Positions 55,175-64,000 of a stretch of DNA of 64,000 nt are shown in pieces; positions within the stretch are counted from its first letter, which is position 1, and each line of letters begins with the position of its first letter. Below the pieces are notes generated by a model, which saw only the letters and a list, made by a program, of their open reading frames with translations, did no database searches and was not told the origin of the DNA. The translations under genes were made by a program, and so were the position numbers. The stretch spans positions 2,172,501 through 2,236,500 of the forward strand of contig NZ_JAMQPV010000001.1 of NCBI RefSeq assembly GCF_026151395.1, read 5' to 3'. This DNA is from Leptospira limi. Lineage in GTDB: Bacteria; Spirochaetota; Leptospiria; Leptospirales; Leptospiraceae.

Positions 55175-55999
55175 ATGACTGAGCCAATGCACTTAATCCC
55201 TTCTCCTTCTATGCAGATGACCGACTACCATTCCCGCCGTTTGGGACTCAGTTTTGCCAGTGTCGGTGCCTATCTCGGTTGGGTGTATTTAGGAAAAGAA
55301 TTGGTTTATGAATTTGGGCAAACGAAGGAAGAAGAGAAAATCCGAGGGATTGTTTCCAGTTCGTACTCCGTTTGGACCCGAACAATGGAGTATTTATCTC
55401 CCATTACCATCGAGTCCTTACGGGATAATGAGAGAGACGTGGAATTATTCGTCATCCGACTGCCTGAAGGCGAAGTTCCTGTTTTTGTTTTGGTATTACT
55501 TGAAAAAGGGCAAAGTTTACCGCTAAGGATATGGGAAGATCTTTCGAACCAAGTCCTAACCTTTTGTGCAACTGGGATTTCCCTTCGCGAAAAGAATTTG
55601 CTCGATTTTGAAACCATCACAGAACCCATTCGCAAACGAATGGAGAAGGCATTCCAAGGAGACACAAAATCCGGAGTGATTGCTTTTTTTCACCTCCAAG
55701 ACCTAAGCCCCTTTTTTAAACCGATGGGGGTCATCAAAAGCCAAGAAATTCTACGAGAAGTGACGGCCACACTCCACAAAGAAACGAGGGAAAACGAATT
55801 CAATTTCCAATTGAACCCTAGGTCGTATTTTTTATTTTGCCCAGGGGAAACTTTGGATGGAGCGAACCACCGGTTCGGATCTTTGTACTTTCCCTCCAAA
55901 CATTTGATTTTGGACTATAAATTGAAGATTTTCCCGATTGATCGGGACGTTTTGGCAGATGATGCCAAGTTTTCGTCCATTTTTCTTGAAAATTTCTAA
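55175..55999 (+). CDS. Protein of unknown function, possibly with a degenerate GGDEF-like domain
   Basis: A soluble protein of about 275 residues; the start is uncertain because in-frame ATG codons occur at 55142, 55175, 55187 and 55211, none with a clear ribosome site. The N-terminal half has RRLGLSFASVGAYLGWVYLG and a helix-strand pattern. The second half (AFFHLQDLSPFFKPMGVIKS onward to RSYFLFCPGE) has the helix/strand order and spacing of a GGDEF-type cyclase fold but without the GGDEF motif, so it would be inactive. That reading is tentative. It is divergent from fbp and precedes the rpsU promoter. Confidence 0.6.
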   Translation: MTEPMHLIPSPSMQMTDYHSRRLGLSFASVGAYLGWVYLGKELVYEFGQTKEEEKIRGIVSSSYSVWTRTMEYLSPITIESLRDNERDVELFVIRLPEGEVPVFVLVLLEKGQSLPLRIWEDLSNQVLTFCATGISLREKNLLDFETITEPIRKRMEKAFQGDTKSGVIAFFHLQDLSPFFKPMGVIKSQEILREVTATLHKETRENEFNFQLNPRSYFLFCPGETLDGANHRFGSLYFPSKHLILDYKLKIFPIDRDVLADDAKFSSIFLENF

Positions 56000-56017
56000 A
56001 AGCATTTTTACGCTGAA

Positions 56018-56045
56018 TTGACAGAATAGGGCTCTTTCCGATACC
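56018..56045 (+). promoter_or_regulatory. Candidate promoter of the rpsU-dnaG-rpoD operon
   Basis: TTGACA at 56018-56023 is a perfect -35. After 16 bases GATACC (56040-56045) is a weak -10. The distance to rpsU leaves a leader of about 35 bases with AAGGA before the start. Confidence 0.45.
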
Positions 56046-56087
56046 GTCAAAACTAGACCATTTTTACAAAAGGACAGTTGTTTGTCT

Positions 56088-56306
56088 ATGACCCCACAAG
56101 TAGGGATTTATTTAAAAGAAGGGGAATCTATCGAGGCAGCGCTTCGTAGATTCAAAAGAGATTGTGCAAATGCTGGTATCATGAGCGAAATCAAACGCCG
56201 TGAATACTTTGAAAAGCCAAGTGTCATTAAGAAAAAAGCAGTAGAAGCTGCAAAACGCAAACGAGACAAAAAGAAAAGATTATTTGCTAAAAAAGATAAA
56301 CTTTAA
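56088..56306 (+). CDS. rpsU: 30S ribosomal protein S21
   Basis: Small basic ribosomal protein of about 72 residues needed for mRNA binding in initiation. The family core is GESIEAALRRFKRDCANAGIMSE followed by KRREYFEKPS and a Lys/Arg-rich tail. The ATG gives MTPQVGIYL; a TTG six bases upstream is better spaced from AGGA and may be the real start. It opens the macromolecular-synthesis operon with dnaG and rpoD, with yqeY in between. Confidence 0.93.
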   Translation: MTPQVGIYLKEGESIEAALRRFKRDCANAGIMSEIKRREYFEKPSVIKKKAVEAAKRKRDKKKRLFAKKDKL

Positions 56307-56325
56307 TCTTTAAGCCGGTTTTCCT

Positions 56326-56781
56326 ATGACCCTGCAAGAGACGATCAATTCAGATCTAAAAACGGCGTTAAAAGCCAAGGATGAAAAAGTCCTAGGCACC
56401 TTACGCCTAATGAAAGCAGAAATTCAATATGAATTAACGAAAACTGGCGCTTCTGAACTTTCGGATACTGCAGTGATGCAGATCCTCAAATCCAATTACA
56501 AACGCCGTAAGGATACCGCTTTGGAATACGACAAAGCGAATCGTCCCGATCTGTCGAGTAAAGAAATTGAAGAAGCAGAAATCATCTCACGTTATATTCC
56601 AAAAGAAGTCTCCGAAGAAGAAATTAACAAAGCAGTGAAAGAAGCTGTAACCCAGTTAGGTGCAAGCGGACCTCAGGATATGGGAAAGGTGATGGGGAAT
56701 GTAATGGCAAAATTTAAAGGACAAAATATAGACGGCTCCAAGGTATCCTCCCTCGTTAAACAAGCACTTAGCGCCAGTTAA
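56326..56781 (+). CDS. yqeY: GatB/YqeY domain protein
   Basis: Small (151 residues) helical protein sharing the tRNA-binding tail domain of the GatB amidotransferase subunit. Recognisable segments are LKTALKAKDEKVLGTLRLMKAEI, RRKDTALEYDKANRPDL, EIEEAEIISRYIPKEVSEEEI and the GPQDMGKVMGNVMAKFKGQ end, which is strongly conserved. Location between rpsU and dnaG is the same in many bacteria. The family may act on tRNA-dependent steps; its precise role is not known. Confidence 0.93.
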   Translation: MTLQETINSDLKTALKAKDEKVLGTLRLMKAEIQYELTKTGASELSDTAVMQILKSNYKRRKDTALEYDKANRPDLSSKEIEEAEIISRYIPKEVSEEEINKAVKEAVTQLGASGPQDMGKVMGNVMAKFKGQNIDGSKVSSLVKQALSAS

Positions 56782-56793
56782 AATAACTAAACT

Positions 56794-58605
56794 GTGAATC
56801 CTTACCAAAGTTTTAAAGAAAGAGTTCGCAGAGAAGTCTCCATTGACTCCTACATCAACCGATTTGTTCCCCTACGCCGTATGGGCAGGAACCTCGTTGG
56901 CATTTGTCCATTCCATAATGAAAAAACTCCGTCCTTCAATGTAAACCCAGAAGGTGGGTTTTATCATTGTTTTGGTTGTAAGGCATCTGGTGATTTATTC
57001 CGTTTTGTGATGGATTACCAAAAAGTAGATTTTTTAAAATCCCTCGAAATCCTTTCGGAATACTCTGGCATTCCCCTTGTGGAACGCACCAAGGAAGAAG
57101 AAGAGTCTGAACGAAAAAAAGAAGCACTCTACCAAATTTCCCAAAAAGCACTTGAATACTTCCAAAAAAATCTAAATACGGCTGCCGGTGAACTGGCGTT
57201 AAAGTATCTTGAGTCTCGTGGACTGTATAGCGAAGATATCAAAGTATTTCAAATTGGATTTGGACTTCCTGGATTTGGAAATTTACGTAGCGAATTGTTA
57301 AAAACAGAGGCCGAAGTAAAATTAGGGGAACAGTTGGGTCTACTCAAACGCCAAGACCAAAACAAAGACCCATATGATTTTTTTCGCAATCGGATCATGT
57401 TCCCTGTGATTGATACAAGAGGGCGAGTGGTTGCTTTTTCTGGAAGGATCCTCGGTGAATCCGAAGAAGCAAAATACATTAATAGTCCAAACTCTTTGAT
57501 ATATGATAAAAGTCGTATATTTTACAATTTGAATTTATCCCAAGATAGCATACGTAAAACAAGAGAAGCAGTCATCGTAGAAGGTGTGTTTGACGCTATC
57601 GGACTCTTTCGCAAAGGAATTGAATTTGTTGTCGCCCCGCTTGGTACGGGATTTACGGAAGGGCATGTTCGCATCTTAAAAAACATGGCGGACAAAGTGT
57701 ATTTAATGATGGATTCCGATAAAGCGGGAACCAAAGGTGCTTTCCGGGCCGTGAACCTTCTCTCCAAAGAGGGTGTGGTTGTCAAAGTGTGTCATATCCC
57801 AGAAGGAAAAGATCCTTTTGATTACTCTCTCAAACATAACAAACAAGAGATCCGAGATTTACTCGAGGGTGCCGCACCTGCTTCTCAGTTTATGATCCGA
57901 GAAATCCTGGGTGGGGCAGGTCCCACATCTCTTGCCGAAGAAAAACAGGCTGGGGTGAAAAAACTTTTTGAATTTTTAAAACCCATGGAGAAGGAAACCG
58001 ACAAACAGGTCTATTTAGAAGAGGGTGCACGCCAGCTTGGACTATCGTTTTCTTCTCTTTTTCAGGATTTTCGTGGGAAACCAGGTGTAACTTCGACCCC
58101 TGCCGTTGTCGATACTAAGAAAGACCGTTCCATTCAAAAACCGGGGAAACCTTCTCCTGTTTTAATTTGTGAGCGGAAAATGATCGCAATGCTCATCCAA
58201 AATTTGGAGTTATTCAGTTTTGCTGATGATTTATTGTCGCTCGAGTTTCGTGATGAGGTTTCTGCCTTTTTTTGGGACTATTTATATACAAAGTATTTGC
58301 AGAATGAGAACCTAACGGCTGCAGAAATTCTTTCGAGGGAAGAAATTCCTTCGGAATACCTGGGACTAATTGCTGAACATTTTTCGGCCGATGTATCAGT
58401 AACCCCAGCTACATTTAAAGCAATGTTTCTTTACCATGCGGATTTGTTGGATGACGCAAGGATGGAAGAACTTGTCAAAGAAATGGCCAAACCTGACTTA
58501 ACGATTGAAGAAAAGAACAATCTACTGTCAGAACTTTCACTTTTGAAGAGTGAAAAAAATAAGAGATCAGTGTATCTCAGAACGATCCAAACGTTAGAAG
58601 TCTAA
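56794..58605 (+). CDS. dnaG: DNA primase
   Basis: Synthesises primers for replication. The N-terminal zinc domain has [11 protein letters not shown] and [12 protein letters not shown] (CHC2 type). The Toprim polymerase domain shows [29 protein letters not shown] and [13 protein letters not shown] with the metal-binding acidic residues. The C-terminal helicase-binding domain (about 440-600) is variable. It starts with GTG 12 bases after yqeY. Length 603 is normal, and no change in the catalytic set was noticed. Confidence 0.96.
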   Translation: MNPYQSFKERVRREVSIDSYINRFVPLRRMGRNLVGICPFHNEKTPSFNVNPEGGFYHCFGCKASGDLFRFVMDYQKVDFLKSLEILSEYSGIPLVERTKEEEESERKKEALYQISQKALEYFQKNLNTAAGELALKYLESRGLYSEDIKVFQIGFGLPGFGNLRSELLKTEAEVKLGEQLGLLKRQDQNKDPYDFFRNRIMFPVIDTRGRVVAFSGRILGESEEAKYINSPNSLIYDKSRIFYNLNLSQDSIRKTREAVIVEGVFDAIGLFRKGIEFVVAPLGTGFTEGHVRILKNMADKVYLMMDSDKAGTKGAFRAVNLLSKEGVVVKVCHIPEGKDPFDYSLKHNKQEIRDLLEGAAPASQFMIREILGGAGPTSLAEEKQAGVKKLFEFLKPMEKETDKQVYLEEGARQLGLSFSSLFQDFRGKPGVTSTPAVVDTKKDRSIQKPGKPSPVLICERKMIAMLIQNLELFSFADDLLSLEFRDEVSAFFWDYLYTKYLQNENLTAAEILSREEIPSEYLGLIAEHFSADVSVTPATFKAMFLYHADLLDDARMEELVKEMAKPDLTIEEKNNLLSELSLLKSEKNKRSVYLRTIQTLEV

Positions 58606-58621
58606 AGAGGATAAAGGTAGA

Positions 58622-60394
58622 ATGGAAAATCTAGCAAGCCTACCAGAAGTACAAAAGATTATCTCCATCGGAAAAGCAAACCGAGAGGTATCGTATGATG
58701 AGATCAATGAAATACTACCGGATAAAATTCTAAACTCCGAAAAGATTGACGATGTCTTTACCTTGTTACACGAGATGGGGATTGAAATTGTAGAGGAGTA
58801 TTCCAAAAAATCTTTGGAAGAATCCAGTTCCCTCACAACGACAAAAGAAGAAACTACCAAAGAAACAAAAGAAAAACCGGCACGTAAAAAAAGAGAGTCC
58901 AGTGTTTCTTCTAGTTCTGAGGATCCAATTCGACTTTACCTCAAGGAAATTGGTAAGGTTTCTCTGATCTCGGGAGAAACAGAAGTGTTTCTTGCCAAAC
59001 GAATTGAGAAGGGCGAAAAGATCATTGAAGAAACCATTTTAAGTTCTTCGATCCTTAGACAAAACTTTGCAAAACTCATTCCGAAAATTAAGTCCAAAAA
59101 AATCAAAGTTTATGACTTGGTGAAAGTGGACAAAATGTACGCACTCAACCAAGAGCAAGCGGACAAACTAGAAAAAGTATTTTTTGAAAATATGGAACTC
59201 ATCCAACAGGATGAAAAAGTTCTCAACGAATCCACAAACCGCATTCGAAAGTATTCTGAAAATTCTAAGAAGTTCAAAGAACTCAAAGAAAAAATCGATA
59301 TGTCTACGGGCAAAATCGATGAAGCCATTCGTAAGATTGGTGTTTCCCAAAAAGAAATCCAAAAGATTTCTCAAAAGATCAAATCGATGGTTTTCCGTGT
59401 TAAGGAAATCGAAAAACATTTCCTTAAAATCAAAGCCAAATACGGTCATGATGTTCGTGAAATCAAAGCACTCAATCGTTTCATCGAAAAAAATGAAAAC
59501 TTAGATGAAATCGAAAAAATGATGGGTTGTGACATTGATGAAGTCAGAGAAGTCATCAAAGACATTCGTAACAACGAACGTAAACTCCGTCGTATGGAAC
59601 AGGAAGCAGGTTCACCTGTTGGGGAAATCAAAGATTGGGGTGAAAAAATCATCAAAGGGGAAAGGGAAATTGCACAAGCAAAACGTGAACTTGTGCGAGC
59701 AAACCTCCGTTTGGTGGTCTCTATTGCAAAACGGTATGCAAACCGTGGTATGCATTTCTTTGACCTCATCCAAGAAGGAAACATTGGTCTCATTCGTGCT
59801 GTAGATAAGTTTGAATACAAAAAGGGGTATAAGTTTTCCACTTATGCCACTTGGTGGATTAGACAAGCCATCACTCGTGCGATCTCTGACCAAGCTCGTA
59901 CGATACGCGTTCCAGTTCACATGATCGAACAGGTAAACAAAGTGATCCGAGAAACTCGTCTCTTTGTGCAAGAGTTTGGCCGTGATCCTTCCAATGATGA
60001 AATTGCAGAACGTCTTGGCTGGCCTGTACAAAAAGTAAAGGCTGTGAAAAACGTGGCAAGGGAACCAATTTCACTCGAGATCCCTGTGGGTTCGGAAGAA
60101 GATTCGGAACTTGGAGATTTTATCGAAGACAAGGAAGTGATTTCACCACTAAACTCAGCTGCATCTTCCATCCTTTCCGAACAAATCAGACAAGTTTTAC
60201 AAACACTTCCTGCTCGGGAACAAAAAGTCATTCGTATGCGTTTTGGTTTGGATGATGGGTATGCACAAACACTCGAAGAAGTTGGTTACCAATTTAAAGT
60301 GACTCGTGAAAGGATTCGTCAGATTGAAGCGAAAGCGTTACGCCGACTCCGCCACCCAAGTCGTTCGAAAAAATTGAAAGACTATATCGATTAA
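58622..60394 (+). CDS. rpoD: RNA polymerase primary sigma factor (sigma 70)
   Basis: Housekeeping sigma factor of 590 residues. Region 1.1 is short (about 1-60), region 1.2 starts at [11 protein letters not shown], and a long Lys/Glu-rich non-conserved region follows (about 120-350). Region 2 ([31 protein letters not shown], then [17 protein letters not shown]) contacts the -10, region 3 follows, and region 4 ([21 protein letters not shown]) reads the -35. Regions 2.4 and 4.2 are fully conserved, so promoters should be TTGACA/TATAAT-like. It starts 16 bases after dnaG. Confidence 0.97.
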   Translation: MENLASLPEVQKIISIGKANREVSYDEINEILPDKILNSEKIDDVFTLLHEMGIEIVEEYSKKSLEESSSLTTTKEETTKETKEKPARKKRESSVSSSSEDPIRLYLKEIGKVSLISGETEVFLAKRIEKGEKIIEETILSSSILRQNFAKLIPKIKSKKIKVYDLVKVDKMYALNQEQADKLEKVFFENMELIQQDEKVLNESTNRIRKYSENSKKFKELKEKIDMSTGKIDEAIRKIGVSQKEIQKISQKIKSMVFRVKEIEKHFLKIKAKYGHDVREIKALNRFIEKNENLDEIEKMMGCDIDEVREVIKDIRNNERKLRRMEQEAGSPVGEIKDWGEKIIKGEREIAQAKRELVRANLRLVVSIAKRYANRGMHFFDLIQEGNIGLIRAVDKFEYKKGYKFSTYATWWIRQAITRAISDQARTIRVPVHMIEQVNKVIRETRLFVQEFGRDPSNDEIAERLGWPVQKVKAVKNVAREPISLEIPVGSEEDSELGDFIEDKEVISPLNSAASSILSEQIRQVLQTLPAREQKVIRMRFGLDDGYAQTLEEVGYQFKVTRERIRQIEAKALRRLRHPSRSKKLKDYID

Positions 60395-60451
60395 ACAAAA
60401 CTGTTTTTCGCTTGATTGGTCTCAAGAAGAGATTCATGGTTTGGAAAATCC

Positions 60452-61594
60452 ATGGATCTCTTTTTTTTTACAAAAATCAAAATGTTTTCATTTGATTCCT
60501 CTGATCAACTTGCGAATCAAAAGGTAACATCACCCATTTTTTCCCATCTCCCTCGTGTATTTGTTTCCATTCTCTTCCTAATCTTCCTAACTCATTGTAA
60601 AGCTTCCGAAAAACAATTGGATTATGAGAAAACCCAAAGTGTTGGTCAAGTGAGTCCCGAAGAACCTTGGAGGTTTAGTTCTGAATTTGCATTGGATGAA
60701 AAATATGGGACTGCATTTTGTGCAAATGCAAAAGAGATAGGATCCGGATTCACTTTATTTTTATCCAATCAGACAAAGTTTACAGCATTGCAATTGTTAA
60801 ATGGATACCATCGTTCTGCCAATGATTTAAAGGCAAATGATATGATTAAAAAATTGAGAGTATCTTCCTTTTGGATGGAGAAAAACGACTCTAAAAATCA
60901 GTTTAAATTGGACAGAACCAAAGACTTTGAACTTTCCAAAGCTAAATTCGGAAAACAAGGTCTGCAGGTATTGGATTTAGATTCTACATTTGAAGGGAAT
61001 GTGATTCGTTTTGAGATTTTAGAAACCTATGGACTTGGCACTACAGGACGTGTTTGTCTTTCCGAAATCAAAATGGGTGAGATTAATAAGGATAGTTTTT
61101 CTGCATCACCTTGGGTGTCCTTTGATAAAATCAAATTGGCCATTTCTCAATTTGGTAAAGCAGAACGACATGCTTACGGTTTCAAACAATTGGTTTTGGC
61201 TAACGAAAAGGGTACAATCTTATTTTACGACCAAGGAACTATTTTACCTGTTTTTTTTAAACCTGACCAAACGTTTAGTTTTTCTGAAATGTATGGAGAA
61301 GGGGACCCTACTAGTTTTTTACCATCACTCATTGGCACTTACACAATCTTACAAGCAACAGAGGAAGGGTTAGAAATCAATTTAAGTTTTTTTGACCAAG
61401 GTGGGATTGAAAGAAATATATCATGGATCTTCAAACGAGCAGAAGTGGGTGATGAAGATTATGAAAATTTTAAAACAAAACTTGGGACTAAATTTTCAGA
61501 AGTGTACCAACCCAAAACCCATTTCCTCTTTGTATTGAAAGAAAAAGAAACGGGTAGAACCTTTTATCATTATGAATTGCCGATTCCGAAATAA
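60452..61594 (+). CDS. Lipoprotein with NADase-type glycan-binding domain
   Basis: An outer-envelope lipoprotein. The hydrophobic signal VFVSILFLIFLTHC has lipobox LTHC, but the n-region ahead of it is long (36 residues from this ATG); other starts are 60482 and an upstream TTG. After the anchor comes a discoidin-like domain found in Leptospira with a jelly-roll arrangement: WRFSSEFALDEKYGTAFCA, LLNGYHRSANDLKANDMIKK, then VIRFEILETYGLG and CLSEIKM. Such domains bind glycans. The remaining 170 residues are strand-rich and of unknown family. It is a single gene after rpoD, ending in a hairpin shared with glpD. Confidence 0.78.
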   Translation: MDLFFFTKIKMFSFDSSDQLANQKVTSPIFSHLPRVFVSILFLIFLTHCKASEKQLDYEKTQSVGQVSPEEPWRFSSEFALDEKYGTAFCANAKEIGSGFTLFLSNQTKFTALQLLNGYHRSANDLKANDMIKKLRVSSFWMEKNDSKNQFKLDRTKDFELSKAKFGKQGLQVLDLDSTFEGNVIRFEILETYGLGTTGRVCLSEIKMGEINKDSFSASPWVSFDKIKLAISQFGKAERHAYGFKQLVLANEKGTILFYDQGTILPVFFKPDQTFSFSEMYGEGDPTSFLPSLIGTYTILQATEEGLEINLSFFDQGGIERNISWIFKRAEVGDEDYENFKTKLGTKFSEVYQPKTHFLFVLKEKETGRTFYHYELPIPK

Positions 61595-61630
61595 ATTAGT
61601 TGCAGCTGGAAAATTTTGCACCTAATTTAT
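61591..61630. terminator. Hairpin between convergent genes
   Basis: ATAAATTAG and CTAATTTAT pair perfectly over nine bases, and TGCA/TGCA continues the stem inside after one mismatch. The lipoprotein stop codon lies within the first arm. There is only a weak T-run, so termination is likely but not certain. Confidence 0.5.
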
Positions 61631-61648
61631 GTTCGATGTCTTTTTTCG

Positions 61649-63256
61649 TTAGGAAATGGTTTTCTTTAAATCTTTGATGTGTTTTAGGAGTTCATTCAAA
61701 GAAGATTTTTTTTCCGTATCTTTCCAACCGAGTTCTTTCCCTAGCACATTACTAACAGGAACGGCAAGAGACTCTGCCAGTTTTAAATCAAGGAAGACTA
61801 CTCTCCATCGTCTCGAGAGAACATCAGAAACAGAAAGAGCAAATTCCTTTTTCACAAAATGTTTGATTTCTTCTGCAAAGTAACCTGAACCTTTTTTGAT
61901 TTCTTTTGGTTTTTTACCTAGGATGAGAGGCACTTCCCCTCCATAAGAATCCACCAATCGAACAGCTGTTTCGTAGGGTAGGTCATACATCGTTTGGATT
62001 TTTGCCACCAAATGTTTGCTATACCCGTCGGCACCAGGGAAAGCAAAACTAGCTGTGACACAGTTCATTTTGGATGGAAGGTTTCCAACAGAGATCAATT
62101 TGTCGGTGAGGTCTTCAGCCATTTTACGGAAAGTGGACCATTTCCCTCCCGACATTGTCACAAGACCAGAATCCGAGACGAGGATGGCTTCTTCCCTGGA
62201 AATGGATTTTGTGTCCTTTTTGTCTCCAGTCGAGATGAGAGGGCGTAGACCACTAAACACAGATTCAATGTCGTCTTTTGTTAACTTTGTATCTAGGTAA
62301 TCATTTCCAGTTTGGAGTAAAAATTCCACCTCGGATTGGAGTGGCAAAGGTTCATCATCGATTTTTTGGATGGGGGTATCTGTGGTTCCAAGGAGCACTT
62401 TCCCTTCCCAAGGGATCACAAATACCACTCTGCCATCCGCAGTTTTCGGAATGATCATCGCAGTCCGACAAGGGAGTTTCTCTTTGTCAAATACGAGGTG
62501 GATTCCTTGGCTTGGAGCAAGTACATTCTCTGCTTTGGGATCATCCAGTTTGCGAAGGGAATCAATCCACACACCCGTTGTATTGGCGACCACTTTGGCT
62601 TTGATCGATACCACTTTTTTCGTAAGAGAATCTTTTGCAGTGACACCAATGATTTTACCATTGTTATCTTTTAAAAAGGATGTCACTTCAATCCTTGAGA
62701 CAATGTCGGCTCCATTTTCTTTTGCAGCACGAATGGTTGTTACATTGAGTCTTGCATCGTTGAACTGAGCGTCGTAGTAGGAGATCCCACCCTTTAGGTT
62801 TTCTTTTTTGAGGGAAGCAAAGTAGTCGAGCGCAGTTGCTTTTGAAATTCGTTCATGGCCAGGGACAATCGATTTTCCAGCTAGGAGATCATACATCGTA
62901 AGACCAATGGAATAAAACGGTTTTTCCCACCAAACATAGGTTGGTAAAACAAAGGGCAGTGGTTTGACTAAGTGAGGTGCATTGATGAGAAGTCGTTTCC
63001 GCTCTGACAATGCTTCGTATATTAATTTAAAATGGAATTGGGCAAGGTACCTCACTCCACCATGAATGAGTTTTGTGGAGCGGGAACTTGTTCCTTGCGA
63101 AAAGTCTCCTTTTTCCAATAAGGCTGCTTTGTAACCTCGGAGACTGGCATCAAGGGCTGTGCCGGAACCGGTGGCACCACCACCCAAAATTAAAATATCA
63201 TACTGGGTTGATTCTAAATGTTTTAGCGTTTGTTTTCTTTCATCTAAATGGTTCAT
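61649..63256 (-). CDS. glpD: Glycerol-3-phosphate dehydrogenase, FAD-dependent
   Basis: Membrane-associated flavoprotein oxidising glycerol 3-phosphate to dihydroxyacetone phosphate and passing electrons to the respiratory chain. The FAD-binding N-terminus is LILGGGATGSGTALDASLRG, with the family motif SRSTKLIHGGVRYLAQF nearby. Other conserved parts are GISYYDAQFNDARLNV, VVFVIPWEGKVLLGTTDTP and VTMSGGKWSTFRKMAEDL. Length 535 is typical. It is convergent with the glycan-binding lipoprotein and divergent from tyrS. Glycerol or lipid head groups are its probable substrate source. Confidence 0.96.
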   Translation of the reverse strand: MNHLDERKQTLKHLESTQYDILILGGGATGSGTALDASLRGYKAALLEKGDFSQGTSSRSTKLIHGGVRYLAQFHFKLIYEALSERKRLLINAPHLVKPLPFVLPTYVWWEKPFYSIGLTMYDLLAGKSIVPGHERISKATALDYFASLKKENLKGGISYYDAQFNDARLNVTTIRAAKENGADIVSRIEVTSFLKDNNGKIIGVTAKDSLTKKVVSIKAKVVANTTGVWIDSLRKLDDPKAENVLAPSQGIHLVFDKEKLPCRTAMIIPKTADGRVVFVIPWEGKVLLGTTDTPIQKIDDEPLPLQSEVEFLLQTGNDYLDTKLTKDDIESVFSGLRPLISTGDKKDTKSISREEAILVSDSGLVTMSGGKWSTFRKMAEDLTDKLISVGNLPSKMNCVTASFAFPGADGYSKHLVAKIQTMYDLPYETAVRLVDSYGGEVPLILGKKPKEIKKGSGYFAEEIKHFVKKEFALSVSDVLSRRWRVVFLDLKLAESLAVPVSNVLGKELGWKDTEKKSSLNELLKHIKDLKKTIS

Positions 63257-63353
63257 AAGGGTTTTTACGTACTTTGGTGGTTGCCTATAGAGATTCTAAG
63301 GTTAGTGTTGTCAAAAGTCACCTTTTCTACCATCGAAAATTTTTGAAATTGTT

Positions 63354-64000
63354 ATGAAAACTGAAAGAGAATTGAACCAAGAATTAGAAACCATCCGCCG
63401 AGGCACTGTCGAAATCATCAGTGAAGGGGAACTTTTAGAAAAAATCAAATCCAAACCTTCTTTAACGATCAAAGCAGGATTTGATCCTACGGCACCTGAT
63501 TTACATTTAGGCCATTTTGTGTTACTGCGAAAACTCAAACATTTCCAAGACTTGGGCCATGATGTTTGTTTTATGCTGGGTGATTTCACCGCAATGATTG
63601 GTGATCCAACAGGAAAATCGGAAACACGCAAACGCCTCTCAAAAGAAGAGGTATTGGAAAATTCTAAAACCTACCAAACACAAGTTTTTAAGATCTTAGA
63701 CCCAAATAAAACTCGTATCCTTTACAATTCTCACTGGTGTTCGGAATTAAAATTTGAAGATGTACTGGTTCTGACTTCGAAGTATACAGTTTCACGAATG
63801 TTGGAACGAGATGATTTCACCAAACGCCACAAAGCGGGAACACCCATTTCGATGATTGAGTTTTTATACCCACTCGTGCAGGGGTATGATTCCGTTGCAA
63901 TGAAGTCTGATGTGGAACTTGGAGGAACAGACCAAAAATTTAATATGCTCGTTGGTCGCGACTTACAAAGAGAATACGGTCAAAAACCACAGGCCGTGAT
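63354..64000 (+). CDS. tyrS: Tyrosyl-tRNA synthetase (5' part, truncated by window edge)
   Basis: Reads from ATG to the window end without a stop, 215 residues. The class I signature [19 protein letters not shown] contains the HIGH-like HLGH. Then come [17 protein letters not shown] for tyrosine and ATP binding, [10 protein letters not shown] and the [14 protein letters not shown] segment. The KMSKS motif and the C-terminal anticodon/S4 domains lie beyond the edge. HLGH rather than HIGH with the short N-terminus places it with the TyrZ-type (shorter bacterial) enzymes. It is divergent from glpD. Confidence 0.95.
   Translation, partial: MKTERELNQELETIRRGTVEIISEGELLEKIKSKPSLTIKAGFDPTAPDLHLGHFVLLRKLKHFQDLGHDVCFMLGDFTAMIGDPTGKSETRKRLSKEEVLENSKTYQTQVFKILDPNKTRILYNSHWCSELKFEDVLVLTSKYTVSRMLERDDFTKRHKAGTPISMIEFLYPLVQGYDSVAMKSDVELGGTDQKFNMLVGRDLQREYGQKPQAV

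Overview
The window looks like chromosomal DNA of a spirochaete of the genus Leptospira. The support is the combination of endoflagellar basal-body genes, many spirochaetal-type lipoproteins with loose lipoboxes, a multi-domain signalling repertoire (MHYT hybrid kinase, HD-GYP regulator, CHASE2 cyclase, membrane-bound chemotaxis receptor) and a lipoprotein with an NADase-type glycan-binding domain. The base composition and the environmental-style signalling set fit a saprophytic Leptospira better than a host-adapted one, but species cannot be read from the sequence alone. No prophage, insertion sequence, CRISPR array or plasmid module was seen.

Layout. 1-9.0 kb: cell-envelope and signalling genes: an OmpP1/FadL-like protein (cut by the window edge), a lipoprotein locus that appears split by a frameshift at an A-rich heptamer, an SH3-M48 protease overlapping a CHASE2 adenylate/guanylate cyclase, a chemotaxis receptor, an Omp85-like barrel protein and tRNA-Arg(UCG). 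9-16.3 kb: a HIT protein, a two-gene PPK2 locus, an autoregulated-looking marR with a DUF1398 gene, NAD(P)HX repair and a large lipoprotein. 16.4-26.7 kb: the conserved information-processing run rimP-nusA-infB-rbfA-truB-rpsO-pnp, followed by an M16 peptidase and dut. 26.8-30.9 kb: flagellar flgG-flgA-flgH-flgI-flgJ. 30.9-36.4 kb (minus strand): a YihY-type membrane protein carrying a large inserted propeller-like domain, then an operon of an RRM protein, an ATP-grasp ligase and two methyltransferases.

36.5-46.6 kb: flgF, two tiny lipoproteins, an SDR, the MHYT hybrid kinase with its HD-GYP response regulator, a pair of class II aldolase-family genes of which one has lost its active site, a decayed lipoprotein-like pseudogene, and a histone-H1-like Lys/Ala-rich protein followed by a long palindrome. 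46.6-64 kb: pgsA, tRNA-Asp, fliG, a 69-residue beta-rich protein, the pyruvate dehydrogenase genes pdhA-pdhB-pdhC, a degenerate HD-GYP-like protein, a small lipoprotein, fbp, the macromolecular-synthesis operon rpsU-yqeY-dnaG-rpoD, a glycan-binding-domain lipoprotein, glpD and the start of tyrS.

Most of the window is ordinary core genome. The observations most worth following are the candidate frameshift locus at about 1.06 kb, the split PPK2 with an inactive-looking first half, the aldolase pair with the same active/inactive arrangement, the YihY-propeller fusion, the RRM/ATP-grasp/methyltransferase operon, the leaderless-looking MarR promoter-operator and the long palindrome behind the H1-like gene.
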